DNA of 64,000 bases from a bacterium UBP4_UBA6127. Lineage in GTDB: Bacteria; UBP4; UBA4092. The position numbers and the translations under genes are program-made. Location: positions 1-64,000 of the forward strand of contig DIVR01000045.1 of NCBI GenBank assembly GCA_002428325.1, given 5' to 3'. The notes beneath the pieces are model-generated. The model was not told where the DNA came from. It did not search any database and worked only from the letters and a program-made list of their open reading frames with translations. This document shows positions 36,190 through 44,871 of this stretch, piece after piece; position 1 is the first letter of the stretch, and each line of letters opens with the position of its first letter.

Positions 36190-37206
36190 TTATTCGCAGA
36201 AGACCTTATTGATAACATCTCCACCATCCAACCGCAGCCAGGTGTCAAAGGAACGGTCTTCTTCTTTTAATTCAATAATACGAGACCCCTTAGCAAAACC
36301 ATCTTTACCATACGTATTGAAACTGATTCCCCGGACATATCCCAGCCAAAGCCCTTCATATCCGGCAATATAATCATTCACATGGTCATGTCCCACAAAG
36401 ACAGCTTTGATATCCCCATTTTCAATAAAGGAAGAAAATAAACCGCTGTTCACAGGAGAACAACAGACATCCTCATTTTTGACTCCAATCACAGTGCCTT
36501 TGGAATAGAAATTGTTATATTCCTGCAAGGGAATATGGAAGAATGCATAGGAGGGGAAATTCTTTCCATTATTTAGTTGTTTATAATACTCAGAAGTCTG
36601 CCGATACCATTGAACCTGGTTTTGATGGATCCAGTCATAGATCTGAGTCCCATGGGTGGTAGTATAGGAATTGGAATCCAGCACATAAAGAAGGGCTTTG
36701 ATTTTCTTCCCATTTTTAGACATAACCGGAAGAACATAATTTCCATATCCATGAATATCCTCCGGGCCCATCACTGAAAGATTTCCGGGAAGTCCCAGCA
36801 TGGATTTATAGACATCTTTGCGGGTCAGTCCCCCATATTCAGCATCATGATTGCCCAGGGTGGCAGCCCAGGGAATCCCCCGGCGGACCACGGGTTCCGT
36901 CAGCTGTTGGTATCCTTCCCTGACGGCATCAAGCTTATCACTGAGACAGTTGTCTCCTGTATAAATAACCAAATCAGGTTTCTCAGTTTCCAGGATGGAA
37001 TCCATCACCCGAAGGGTTTCTTTGTCCTTATCACTCATCCGATTCCAATGGACATCGCCAAATGCCACAATTTTAAAACTGCCATTACTCCTGAATTTCA
37101 ACTGAGATTCCAACGGTCTGTCTCCTTTTTTCACCGGGATATGCGCGCAGCCTGTCAATAATGTCAGGCTTGTTAATAATCCAATTACTGTCAGCCAATT
37201 TCTCAT
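36190..37206 (-). CDS. Calcineurin-like metallophosphoesterase lipoprotein
   Basis: A 338-residue exported lipoprotein. The ATG at 37206 follows GAGAGGAT and yields MRNWLTVIGLLTSLTLLTGC with lipobox LTGC. Metal-ligand motifs of the calcineurin-like superfamily are in order: GDVHWN, YTGDNCLSDK, TLGNHDAEYG, a later FFHIPLQEYNNF and FVGHDHVNDY. The arrangement resembles purple acid phosphatase-like Dcr2/Siz1 proteins. It would hydrolyse a phosphomonoester or diester outside the cytoplasm; the substrate is unknown. It stands between convergent mutS and the recR cluster and is probably transcribed alone. Confidence 0.88.
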   Translation of the reverse strand: MRNWLTVIGLLTSLTLLTGCAHIPVKKGDRPLESQLKFRSNGSFKIVAFGDVHWNRMSDKDKETLRVMDSILETEKPDLVIYTGDNCLSDKLDAVREGYQQLTEPVVRRGIPWAATLGNHDAEYGGLTRKDVYKSMLGLPGNLSVMGPEDIHGYGNYVLPVMSKNGKKIKALLYVLDSNSYTTTHGTQIYDWIHQNQVQWYRQTSEYYKQLNNGKNFPSYAFFHIPLQEYNNFYSKGTVIGVKNEDVCCSPVNSGLFSSFIENGDIKAVFVGHDHVNDYIAGYEGLWLGYVRGISFNTYGKDGFAKGSRIIELKEEDRSFDTWLRLDGGDVINKVFCE

Positions 37207-37463
37207 TTGTATCCTCTCCCATAAAAAAGAACCAGTCCGACCTGTTTGCAAGGGCCAGTCCTGATTTGTTCATTCCTGTAATATTTGAAAAATTATACTG
37301 CGAATTGACAGATTTGAGGTAATAATTTCATTGGCTAAATATTGCAGAAAAGACACTTCGGGTTCGAGTGCACAGAGAATAATTCTTTAATCCAAAGAAA
37401 ATAGGAACAAAAGAGGGAGGCTGCGTACCAAAAGCCAAACTGAACCCTGAATAATATTTTAAA

Positions 37464-38060
37464 TTAAAGAATTCTTCTGCCTTCAAATGCTCTGGAAAGG
37501 GTAACTTGATCGGTATATTCCAAATCTCCACCAATGGGAATTCCCACTCCGATTCGGGAGACAATCACTCCCAGGGGTTTCAGAATATGCATCAGGTACG
37601 CAGCTGTGGCTTCTCCCTCCGTATTGGGATTGGTGCCAATAATGACTTCCCGGATACCGCCTTCTTGGATCCGCTTCAACAGGGAATCGATTTTCAGCTG
37701 TTCCGGAGTGATTCCATCCATGGGGGAAAGGGCTCCCAGAAGGCAATGGTAAAGGCCCCTGAATACACCTGTTCGTTCAAAAGCCAGAATATCAAAAGGC
37801 TGCTCAACAACACAGAGAACCCCCTGGTCCCGGGTGGAATCGGAACACACCGGACACAGGGGAGCTTCCGTCAGATTATTACAAATCTCACAATACCTGA
37901 TTTTACCAATGAGTCCGCTGATAGCCTCCGAAAGGGCTGTCAACTCCGAAGTATCCTGTTTCAGGAGATGATAAGCCATCCGCTGGGCTGATTTCGGCCC
38001 GACACCGGGAAGTTTCCTTAACTCATTAATCAGCTTTTCAATTGAAGGGGTATAAGCCAC
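37464..38060 (-). CDS. recR: Recombination protein RecR
   Basis: A 198-residue DNA-repair mediator of normal length. The helix-hairpin-helix region is at the N-terminus (LRKLPGVGPKSAQRMAYHLL), the C4 zinc finger at about 57-72 (CEICNNLTEAPLCPVC) and the Toprim domain after it (CVVEQPFDILAFERTG, GTNPNTEGEATAAYL). With RecO and RecF it loads RecA onto gapped DNA. It is the last gene of the conserved dnaX-ybaB-recR cluster, 24 nt after ybaB. Confidence 0.97.
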   Translation of the reverse strand: MAYTPSIEKLINELRKLPGVGPKSAQRMAYHLLKQDTSELTALSEAISGLIGKIRYCEICNNLTEAPLCPVCSDSTRDQGVLCVVEQPFDILAFERTGVFRGLYHCLLGALSPMDGITPEQLKIDSLLKRIQEGGIREVIIGTNPNTEGEATAAYLMHILKPLGVIVSRIGVGIPIGGDLEYTDQVTLSRAFEGRRIL

Positions 38061-38084
38061 AGAATTCCTGTTTCTACCGGAAAT

Positions 38085-38402
38085 TTAAAATAAGTTATCC
38101 AAGCCCGGCATATTAAAATCACCAGCGACTTTTTTCATTTCTTCGGCAGACATAGCCTTGGCATTATCAATAGCGGTATTTACGGCAGCCACCACTAAAT
38201 CTTCCAGCATTTCTTTATCATTCTGGGTAATGACTTCCTGTTCAATGGAAATACTGACAATTTTGCCGTCACCGGAGGCAACCGCTTTAACCATTCCACC
38301 GCCGGCAGCGCCTTCCACTGTTTTTGTGGCAACTTCTTCCTGGACTTTTGCCAGCTGCTGCTGCATCTGCTGGGCTTGTTTCATTAATTTATGGATATTC
38401 AT
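38085..38402 (-). CDS. ybaB: YbaB/EbfC family nucleoid-associated protein
   Basis: A 105-residue DNA-binding dimer protein. The N-terminal MNIHKLMKQAQQMQQQLAKV helix and the EGAAGGGMVKAVASGDGKI strand region are typical. Its start codon overlaps the dnaX stop by 4 nt (ATGA), so translation is coupled. The dnaX-ybaB-recR order is widely conserved. Its role in nucleoid organisation or DNA repair is known only in outline. Confidence 0.95.
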   Translation of the reverse strand: MNIHKLMKQAQQMQQQLAKVQEEVATKTVEGAAGGGMVKAVASGDGKIVSISIEQEVITQNDKEMLEDLVVAAVNTAIDNAKAMSAEEMKKVAGDFNMPGLDNLF

Positions 38403-40198
38403 TTATCATCCTCCTGAGTCTCTATCTCGCTGTTAACATGGGCGATTTTACGAATATCGAGGTTGACGGCCCCGAATAATTCAATAGCTTTTTGTATTAA
38501 AGGATCCTGTTTGATTTCCTGAATTTCCACTGAAGCAGAGACCGGGGCATGCCGGGCTTTCTCCAGGGTTTCGGGAATTTTATCCGTCTTTTCTAATTTT
38601 ACCTGTAAACGCTGGCCAAGGAAATGTTCCAGGTGAGTTTCAATCAACCGGCGGTTCTCGTCTTTTTTCAGGAGCATCTTCACCAAAGCATTATTACCGG
38701 AGATGCCCAGCATCATCTGGTTGCCATCAATTCTCAGCGGAATCAAATCTGTCAGGGAGACACCCAGGGTCGGCTGCTGTTTCTGGATTTCAGCGACCAC
38801 ATGATTCCAGGCTTCCTGAAGTTCTTCGGTAAGAGGATTATCCAAAACAGCGGTCGAAGTGGAAGCAGACTCCACCTTCAATTCAGGAATATTACTGTTG
38901 CCGGATTCTTCATTTTCCACAGGAGGGGAAGGGGGAAGAGTCCGGGTAACCGGAGCGGCAACAGGTGTGGCCGCAGGAATGGGTTTCCGAACCGGTGCCT
39001 GGGCTGCTGAGGTCCGGGTTTCCGGTCCCATTGTTTTTTGCAGGTGCTTAAGTTGTTCGATTATTTCCGGCAGGGGCAGGGTCTGTTTCACCTGGATACA
39101 ATCCAGGGTCAGTAAATCCATGACCACTTTACCCGGGACTGTCCGGCGAAGCTGCTCAATCCCATGAGTACAGAGCTTCATCATCTGTACCAACTGTTCT
39201 GTCTTGAAAGAAGCCGCCTGATTTTTTCGCCGTTCAATTTCATCCTGAGTCAGGTCTAATCCATGGGCAACACTGGCTTCGGGTCCCAGCACCTTTATCA
39301 GCGCCAGAGACCGGAAATAATCCAGCAATTCATTACAGAGATGTTCGAATTCTATTCCCTGTTCAATCAGGGAACCCATCCGGTTCAGGCCCGTGGCATT
39401 ATCTTCTTCAACCAAAGCATCGATCCACTGGCTCATCAGCTCACTGGGTAAAGTTCCCAGCAGGGCGGTTGTCTTTTCCAGATTCAGTTCTCCGCCTGAA
39501 AAAGATATCAACTGTTCCAGTAGGGATTCCGCATCCCGCATGGAGCCCCGGCCCGCCCGGGCCAGGATTCCCATAATCTGGGACCGTTCATTTTCATTGA
39601 CCTTCAGGTCTTTTTCATTATCCAGGATAAAATTCAGCTGCTGGATAATGTCCTGAATGGAGATATTCTTGAAATCATATTGCTGGCACCGGGAAATAAT
39701 CGTCATAGGGACTTTATTTTTCTCAGTGGTCGCCAGGATAAAGACAGCATGGGAGGGAGGTTCTTCCAGGGTCTTCAACAGAGCATTGAAGGCCGAAGTA
39801 CTCATCATGTGGACTTCGTCAATAATATAAATCCGATATCGGCTCTGGCCGCTGGGTGCCAGCTGGATATATTCCCTTAACTGACGGACATCATCGACTC
39901 CATTGTTACTGGCCGCATCGATTTCTATGACATCGATATTGGAACCATCGGTGATGCTTTTGCAGGTATCACATTCATTACAGGGATCGGCAGTCGGACC
40001 TTTAGCGCAATTCAGGGCTTTGGCCAGAATTCGAGCCGTACTGGTTTTCCCAACGCCACGGGGGCCGCAAAACAGGTAAGCATGGCCCACTCGCTTTTTG
40101 GCTATGGCATGGGCCAGGGTCTCACTAATATGTTCCTGCCCGACAATATCCTTAAAATTCTGGGGCCGGTACCGGCGGGCAATTACCTGATAACTCAT
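38399..40198 (-). CDS. dnaX: DNA polymerase III subunits gamma/tau
   Basis: A 599-residue clamp-loader ATPase. Walker A GPRGVGKTSTARI is near residue 45, the zinc ligands lie in CAKGPTADPCNECDTC, and Walker B IIDEVHMMS and the sensor/SRC motif TIISRCQQYDF follow. A proline/alanine-rich linker covers about 390-430, and the C-terminal tau-like region binds polymerase in other bacteria. GAGG precedes the ATG. The gene heads the dnaX-ybaB-recR operon and lies directly downstream of the SRP RNA gene on the same strand. I see no obvious programmed frameshift heptamer, but did not exclude one. Confidence 0.96.
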   Translation of the reverse strand: MSYQVIARRYRPQNFKDIVGQEHISETLAHAIAKKRVGHAYLFCGPRGVGKTSTARILAKALNCAKGPTADPCNECDTCKSITDGSNIDVIEIDAASNNGVDDVRQLREYIQLAPSGQSRYRIYIIDEVHMMSTSAFNALLKTLEEPPSHAVFILATTEKNKVPMTIISRCQQYDFKNISIQDIIQQLNFILDNEKDLKVNENERSQIMGILARAGRGSMRDAESLLEQLISFSGGELNLEKTTALLGTLPSELMSQWIDALVEEDNATGLNRMGSLIEQGIEFEHLCNELLDYFRSLALIKVLGPEASVAHGLDLTQDEIERRKNQAASFKTEQLVQMMKLCTHGIEQLRRTVPGKVVMDLLTLDCIQVKQTLPLPEIIEQLKHLQKTMGPETRTSAAQAPVRKPIPAATPVAAPVTRTLPPSPPVENEESGNSNIPELKVESASTSTAVLDNPLTEELQEAWNHVVAEIQKQQPTLGVSLTDLIPLRIDGNQMMLGISGNNALVKMLLKKDENRRLIETHLEHFLGQRLQVKLEKTDKIPETLEKARHAPVSASVEIQEIKQDPLIQKAIELFGAVNLDIRKIAHVNSEIETQEDDK

Positions 40199-40300
40199 AC
40201 GCGCCTCAACGGGTCATTTGAATTTAAAAAGGAATGGACCACTGGATGGGAATCCCTAAACATCTCTCCACCGGACCAATTCCCGGAATAGTCATAATAA

Positions 40301-40577
40301 AGGCCGTGCACCGGTTCCTGGATACGTCATTTTCCGCTGCTGAAGTCCCTGCATAACTCCTACCCGGCAACCCTGCGGCACCCGAACGTATCTCCTTACC
40401 GTTGCTTCCTTCCGGATCTGGCGGGGTTCGAAGACGTTCGTCGCACAGGACCTGATTATCAACATTACGCTGGACCGGCTAACACGGAAAAATCGGCACC
40501 GCAGAACCAGAATTCAACCCGGCATAAAGCGGATTTCCGGAACAGGGCACCGCTAGTTCCCCGTCTAGCACGACCGT
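40301..40577 (-). ncRNA. ffs: Large-type bacterial signal recognition particle RNA (4.5S/6S-like, with Alu domain)
   Basis: The minus strand carries the SRP S-domain tetraloop region CCGGAAGGAAGCAACGGTAAG (rc of about 40398-40417), the asymmetric-loop partner ending GTGCCGCAGGGTTGCCGGG, and an Alu domain. The 5' GTGCTAGACGGGGAACTAGC and GGTGCCCTGTTCC segments correspond to the Bacillus-type long SRP RNA. The 5' CGGTCGTGC and 3' GGTGCACGGCC ends pair. The length of about 275 nt marks the Alu-containing class. A near-consensus promoter sits just upstream. It pairs with Ffh to target membrane and secreted proteins. Ends are estimated to within several nt. Confidence 0.93.
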
Positions 40578-40583
40578 TTAAAA

Positions 40584-40612
40584 ATCATAAACTACACCTC
40601 CCCCCCTGTCAA
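40584..40612 (-). promoter_or_regulatory. Sigma-70 type promoter of the SRP RNA gene
   Basis: TTGACA (40607-40612, minus strand) and TATGAT (40584-40589) are 17 nt apart, with a G-rich spacer. The predicted start near 40577 agrees with the 5' end of the SRP RNA deduced from pairing. Confidence 0.75.
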
Positions 40613-40744
40613 TGAATTCCTTCTCTAAAAGGCATCTTTTCTCACCTAAAACCTTCTAATTCCCGGAATTATCCTGTTTAATCCTTTTTGATTTACTTCC
40701 CTCTGAATCTTCCAACTCTCTACCTGTCTCCCTTGTTACCACAT

Positions 40745-40787
40745 CCCCTTCGGGGCTAGACCCAGGCTGTAACCATCAGCCTGGGTC
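40745..40787. repeat. Tandem hairpins in the SRP RNA-GH18 intergenic region
   Basis: A small CCCC-TTC-GGGG hairpin (40745-40755) is followed by a perfect 11-bp stem GACCCAGGCTG/CAGCCTGGGTC (40759-40769 with 40777-40787) with a 7-nt loop. Neither strand shows a T-run. The rest of the 280-nt gap shows only a possible -10 box TATAAT at 40823-40828 for the next gene. Confidence 0.6.
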
Positions 40788-40950
40788 CCTTACCGTTAAG
40801 AGAAGAGACTTCTTACAAAAGATATAATCGGATAAAACAAATGAGTTTATTGATGTTATGAGATATTTGAGAAGTAAATTCCAGAGAAGGTCCTTAATTT
40901 ATCGTATAATGTCAGGCAATCGAACCAATAAGGAATCATTAAGCGACATT

Positions 40951-42087
40951 ATGAGAACAATCCGAGCCATATTAATACTCCTGATAGCAACAAGCCTGGG
41001 GATATCATTATCAAGCCCTGTTTCAGCAAAAAAAGCCGCCAAGAAAGCAACTCCACCCCAGGTTTCAGCCTGGATTGCCTTTTGGGATTGGAGAAATGGG
41101 TCCACCACCCTTCAGAAACAGGGAGATATCATCAAAGAAATCATGCCTTTCTGGTATGACATGGATTCCACCGGAGAGATATTTTATTCAGAAGGGATAC
41201 CCCATCTGACCTCTGCCGGAAAACTGTCTCTGGACCCCCATCAGTTTGTCCGAGACTGCCATCAGCAGGGAATGAAGGTTCTTCCCTTGATCAGTAATGA
41301 ATTTGGTAAAGAAAGAGTCCATGCCCTGTTGTCAGATGAAACCTCCCGCCAACGCCATATTGATAATATCCTGAGACTGGTACGCACTTATGGCTATGAT
41401 GGGGTGGACATCGATTATGAAGGATTAATGAAAGAAGACCGGGATGCCTATTCTTCTTTTTTGTCGGATTTGGGGAAAGCTCTCCATAAAGAGAAAAAGT
41501 TGTTATCGGTCGCTGTCATGGCAAAAACCTCTGAACCCGGCAGTTGGGATTCTGTGATTGCCATGGACTACAAAGCCATTGGGAAAGCCGCCGACCGGGT
41601 TCGGATCATGGCCTATGATTATCATTATTCCGGGGGAGAACCGGGACCTATCGCCCCCTTAAGCTGGGTCCGCAATATCCTGGATTTTGCCACCCGGGAA
41701 ATTCCCCCCCAGAAAATCTGGCTGGGAATCGGCATCTATGGCATTGATTGGGGTCCTGGCAAAGACCGTGAACTGAGTTATAACGATGCCACCACTCTAG
41801 CCGCCCGATATGAAATCCAACCCCAATGGGACCCTGATTGGAGTGAAACCTGGTTCACTTACACAGAAATATCCACTTTTGCCCAGAGAACTGTCTGGTT
41901 TCAGGAAAGCCAATCTCTGCAAAAACGTTGGGAATTTTGCTGTAACTATAATATTGGCGGCATTTCCCTATGGCGCATCGGGAGTGAAGATGGGAAAATA
42001 TGGCAAATCTTCCGGAAACCGCAATCCAACAAGGGGAAACCCCGGCAGACCCCGGTTTCCGGAAAACCTAAGACCTCTAGAAAGTAA
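40951..42087 (+). CDS. Secreted GH18-type glycosyl hydrolase (YaaH/SleL-like)
   Basis: A 378-residue exported protein. I chose the ATG at 40951 because it begins a signal peptide (MRTIRAILILLIATSLG...VSA); the ribosome site is weak, and upstream in-frame ATGs at 40858 and 40909 are possible. The GH18 signature DGVDIDYEG contains the catalytic glutamate, preceded by the strand MKVLPLISN and followed by RIMAYDYHYSGGEPGP and the final WRIGSED. The form without large insertions resembles peptidoglycan- or chitooligosaccharide-cleaving YaaH/SleL-like enzymes, not processive chitinases. It overlaps the 3' end of the convergent azoreductase gene by 11 nt. Confidence 0.85.
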   Translation: MRTIRAILILLIATSLGISLSSPVSAKKAAKKATPPQVSAWIAFWDWRNGSTTLQKQGDIIKEIMPFWYDMDSTGEIFYSEGIPHLTSAGKLSLDPHQFVRDCHQQGMKVLPLISNEFGKERVHALLSDETSRQRHIDNILRLVRTYGYDGVDIDYEGLMKEDRDAYSSFLSDLGKALHKEKKLLSVAVMAKTSEPGSWDSVIAMDYKAIGKAADRVRIMAYDYHYSGGEPGPIAPLSWVRNILDFATREIPPQKIWLGIGIYGIDWGPGKDRELSYNDATTLAARYEIQPQWDPDWSETWFTYTEISTFAQRTVWFQESQSLQKRWEFCCNYNIGGISLWRIGSEDGKIWQIFRKPQSNKGKPRQTPVSGKPKTSRK

Positions 42088-42712
42088 GGGCTTTGACCCG
42101 GGCCTCTTCCAGGACAACTGCCAAAATTTCTTCGGTTTTCTCAGGATATTTGGCCGCTCCTTCTACCCAGAGCCGGTCATAATCAGTAATCCCCAAAAAG
42201 CCGACTAACTCTCGAAAATACCGGTCATTAAAATCCAAATGCATCAGAGGTCCCTCCGAGAAGGTTCCTCCACTGGCAATAATATGCAGCATCTTTTTGT
42301 TCTTCAAAAGACCCACAGACCCATTATCAGTAAAGATAAATGTTTTACCCGCAATCACTATGGCATCCACATAAGCCTTTATCATGGGGGGAAAGCCAAA
42401 ATTCCACATCGGGGTTACAAAAATGTATTTATCATGGGCCACAAACTGGTCCACAATCTGAGTTAATCGGCCAATTTTAGCCTGTTGCTGAGGAGATAAC
42501 CCGTTAAAATCTCCACCTTTTTGCAGGATTCCCCAGCCTTGAAAAACATCCGCATCCAATAAGGGAATCGAATCCCGATAAAGGTCCAATTCGGTTAGGG
42601 TGTCCCCAGGATTGTTTTTCTTGTAATTTTCAATGAATTCCCGGCCGATTCGCAGGCTCAAAGATTGAGATTCGGGTTTGGGGTTAGCTGTGACATAAAG
42701 AACATTAGGCAT
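42077..42712 (-). CDS. azoR: FMN-dependent NADH-azoreductase (flavodoxin-like fold)
   Basis: A 211-residue cytoplasmic flavoprotein. The N-terminal VTANPKPESQSLSLRIGREF matches the FMN phosphate-binding loop of the family, and YIFVTPMWNFGFPPMIKAYVDAI and FTDNGSVGLLKNKKMLHIIASGG are also typical. AzoR proteins reduce quinones and azo compounds with NAD(P)H and may protect against electrophiles. It converges with, and overlaps by 11 nt, the GH18 gene. It appears to be transcribed alone. Confidence 0.92.
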   Translation of the reverse strand: MPNVLYVTANPKPESQSLSLRIGREFIENYKKNNPGDTLTELDLYRDSIPLLDADVFQGWGILQKGGDFNGLSPQQQAKIGRLTQIVDQFVAHDKYIFVTPMWNFGFPPMIKAYVDAIVIAGKTFIFTDNGSVGLLKNKKMLHIIASGGTFSEGPLMHLDFNDRYFRELVGFLGITDYDRLWVEGAAKYPEKTEEILAVVLEEARVKALTF

Positions 42713-42957
42713 TTCTATATTTCTCCTTTACAGATGATATTCATTATCCTATATAGCCCTATATTACAGAAAAACATTCCCGGCCAAAGTAAAAAAAGAA
42801 GCCCTCAGCCAAAATGATGTAGAATAGAGGGGGTTAGATTTAGATAGCTATTATCTGTCAGGAGATTGGATATAGAAGAGCCTCTTTCGAATGAAGACTA
42901 ACAGGGTCAAACAAGCTGTCGAGGATTTATATTATTTCAATTAAATCCAATAAAAAC

Positions 42958-42987
42958 TTGCAAAAACACCCAAGTTAGGAGTAGAAT
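42958..42987 (+). promoter_or_regulatory. Sigma-70 type promoter upstream of rimP
   Basis: TTGCAA (42958-42963) and TAGAAT (42982-42987) are 18 nt apart, with the start near 42994. The transcript would immediately meet the hairpin at 43006, so this promoter and the hairpin together suggest attenuation. Confidence 0.45.
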
Positions 42988-43005
42988 ATTAAAATTAGGA
43001 AGAGG

Positions 43006-43031
43006 AGTCTCGATTTTTCGAGACTTTTTTA
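43006..43031 (+). terminator. Terminator/attenuator in front of rimP
   Basis: AGTCTCGA and TCGAGACT form a perfect 8-bp stem with a TTTT loop, followed by TTTTTTATTTT. It lies 25 nt upstream of the rimP start and downstream of a promoter, so it either ends an upstream small transcript or attenuates the nus operon. Confidence 0.8.
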
Positions 43032-43055
43032 TTTTAGACTAAGAGAAGAATTCCG

Positions 43056-43592
43056 ATGCCAAGCCGATCTGATGTCATAAAAAAGCTGGAAGAAATAGTC
43101 CAGCCTTATCTGGAAAGTCTGGGATTAGAACTGGTTGACATCGAATTTGGGACGATTCCGAGAAGTAAGATTATTCGATTCATTGTTGACGGTCCCAAAG
43201 GAGTCAGCATTGATCATTGCGCAAAGGTCAATCGTTTTTTAAGCGAAGAAATGGACCAGCATGCGGAATTGATTCCCGGGGCCTATTCATTGGAAGTCTC
43301 GTCTCCGGGATTAGACCGGCATTTTAAAAAACCGTCTGATTATAAGAGAAACCTGGGTAAAAAGATAAAACTGGTGACCCGTGTCCCCTTTCAGGGACAG
43401 AATGTTTTCATAGGTTTGCTGGAAGAGTTTCGACCTGGCAAAACCGAAGAGGAGAGCTTGGTGATTCTGCAGGAAAAAGAGTCCGAGCCTCCCATGGAGT
43501 TTACTCTTGAAAACATCACGGTCGCCCATTTAGAAATAGACTGGGATTCGTTTTTTGGAGGGTCAAACCGGAAAAAGAAACGCAGTAAATAG
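43056..43592 (+). CDS. rimP: Ribosome maturation factor RimP
   Basis: A 178-residue 30S maturation factor, first gene of the rimP-nusA-infB operon. Typical segments are YLESLGLELVDIEFG, IIRFIVDGPKGVSIDHCAKVNR, YSLEVSSPGLDRHFKKPSDY and the lysine/arginine-rich end NRKKKRSK. The ATG is preceded by AAGAGAAG. It acts in the cytoplasm on pre-30S particles, helping S12/S19 region assembly. Confidence 0.95.
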   Translation: MPSRSDVIKKLEEIVQPYLESLGLELVDIEFGTIPRSKIIRFIVDGPKGVSIDHCAKVNRFLSEEMDQHAELIPGAYSLEVSSPGLDRHFKKPSDYKRNLGKKIKLVTRVPFQGQNVFIGLLEEFRPGKTEEESLVILQEKESEPPMEFTLENITVAHLEIDWDSFFGGSNRKKKRSK

Positions 43593-43732
43593 CATCACCT
43601 TTTTACTGCAAAGGGCTGTTTATGAGAATTTGAAATCATAAGACTGTTTAATAACAGCCCGGGGATTGGAGGATGATTTTCATCCCCACAGGTGAAAACC
43701 TGGGTTTCAAAATCCATAAACGAGGGGAAAAG

Positions 43733-44869
43733 ATGGCAAGTGAATTAATTCATATTATCCGACAAATCAGTGCCGACCGAGGCGTGGACTCCGAAATATT
43801 ATTCCAGGCCATCGAATCAGCAATGTTGGCTGCCGCCATTAAAAATATGCCGACGGCCAAGGAACTCCGGGTTGAGTTAGACCGTAAAACCGGAGATGTG
43901 CATCTTTATACCCAAAAAACCATTGTCCACAATGTTGTAGATGATTTAAACGAAGTGGACCGGAAGACCGCCCGTAAATTAACCGAGCAGAATGTCGATT
44001 ACGATATGGTTATTGAAGTGGAAATTCCCGCCCAGGAATTGGGCCGAATTGCCGCGCAAAATGTCAAACAAATCGTCATGCAGAAAATCCGGGAAGCCCA
44101 GCGTAACAATATTTTTGAAGAATACAAACATCGGCAGGGCCATATCATTACAGGGATTGTCCAGAGATTTGATAAAGAAGGGGTTGTTTTGGATGTGGAA
44201 CATACCGAAGCCATCCTACCCTTCCGGGAAATCCCTAAAAGCCATGGATATCGCCAGGGAGAACATCTCCGGTGCCTTTGTATGGAAGTAAAATCTTTCA
44301 GCAAAGGACCTCAGGTCACTTTATCCCGAAACCATCCGGACTTACTAAGGGAACTTTTTGAACAGGAAGTCCCGGAAATCGCTGACGGTGTCGTTAATAT
44401 TGAATCCGTTGCCAGAGAAGCCGGAGACCGTTCCAAAATTGCGGTTTCCTGCGCTGACAAGAATGTTGATCCTGTAGGAGCCTGTGTCGGAATGAAAGGC
44501 TCCCGGGTACAGGTAGTCGTTCGGGAACTTAAAGGGGAAAAAGTGGATATTGTCCCATGGAGCGATGACCCTGCGCAATTTATCGCCCATTCCCTGAGTC
44601 CGGCGAAAATTATCCGTGTAAAAATTGATCCGCCCAACCGCAGAGCGATTGTAGTGGTCGATGAAGACCAACTTTCTCTCGCCATCGGCAAACATGGCCA
44701 AAATGCAAGACTGGCCTCAAAATTGACCGGGTGGAATCTAGATATTATCACTGAAGGCGAAGAATTCCCCCAGGAACAAGCAATTGATTCCGATATGGGT
44801 GAAGACATCCCTCAGAATAATGAAACATCTGGACCAGAAGCTGAGGTTCGGGAGGAGAAGGAAGTATAG
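43733..44869 (+). CDS. nusA: Transcription termination/antitermination factor NusA
   Basis: A 378-residue RNA polymerase-associated factor. The ATG at 43733, preceded by GAGGGG, gives the standard N-terminus MASELIHIIRQISADRGVDS. Order: N-terminal polymerase-binding domain (1-125), S1 domain (about 130-200, GIVQRFDKEGVVLDVEHTEA), KH1 (CVGMKGSRVQVVVRELKGEKVDIV split around residue 255) and KH2 (LAIGKHGQNARLASKLTGW near residue 325). It lacks the acidic repeats found in Escherichia coli. It lies between rimP and infB, with infB starting 2 nt after its stop. Confidence 0.96.
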   Translation: MASELIHIIRQISADRGVDSEILFQAIESAMLAAAIKNMPTAKELRVELDRKTGDVHLYTQKTIVHNVVDDLNEVDRKTARKLTEQNVDYDMVIEVEIPAQELGRIAAQNVKQIVMQKIREAQRNNIFEEYKHRQGHIITGIVQRFDKEGVVLDVEHTEAILPFREIPKSHGYRQGEHLRCLCMEVKSFSKGPQVTLSRNHPDLLRELFEQEVPEIADGVVNIESVAREAGDRSKIAVSCADKNVDPVGACVGMKGSRVQVVVRELKGEKVDIVPWSDDPAQFIAHSLSPAKIIRVKIDPPNRRAIVVVDEDQLSLAIGKHGQNARLASKLTGWNLDIITEGEEFPQEQAIDSDMGEDIPQNNETSGPEAEVREEKEV

Positions 44870-44871
44870 GA

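Larger units (their letters stand above)
42713..43055. other. Leader region upstream of the rimP-pnp operon
   Basis: No gene is visible in these 343 nt. The left part is the divergent azoreductase promoter region. The right part contains a promoter (42958-42987) and an intrinsic terminator (43006-43031) only 25 nt before rimP. The region between about 42830 and 43031 could encode a leader or small RNA, but I recognise no known family. Confidence 0.5.
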
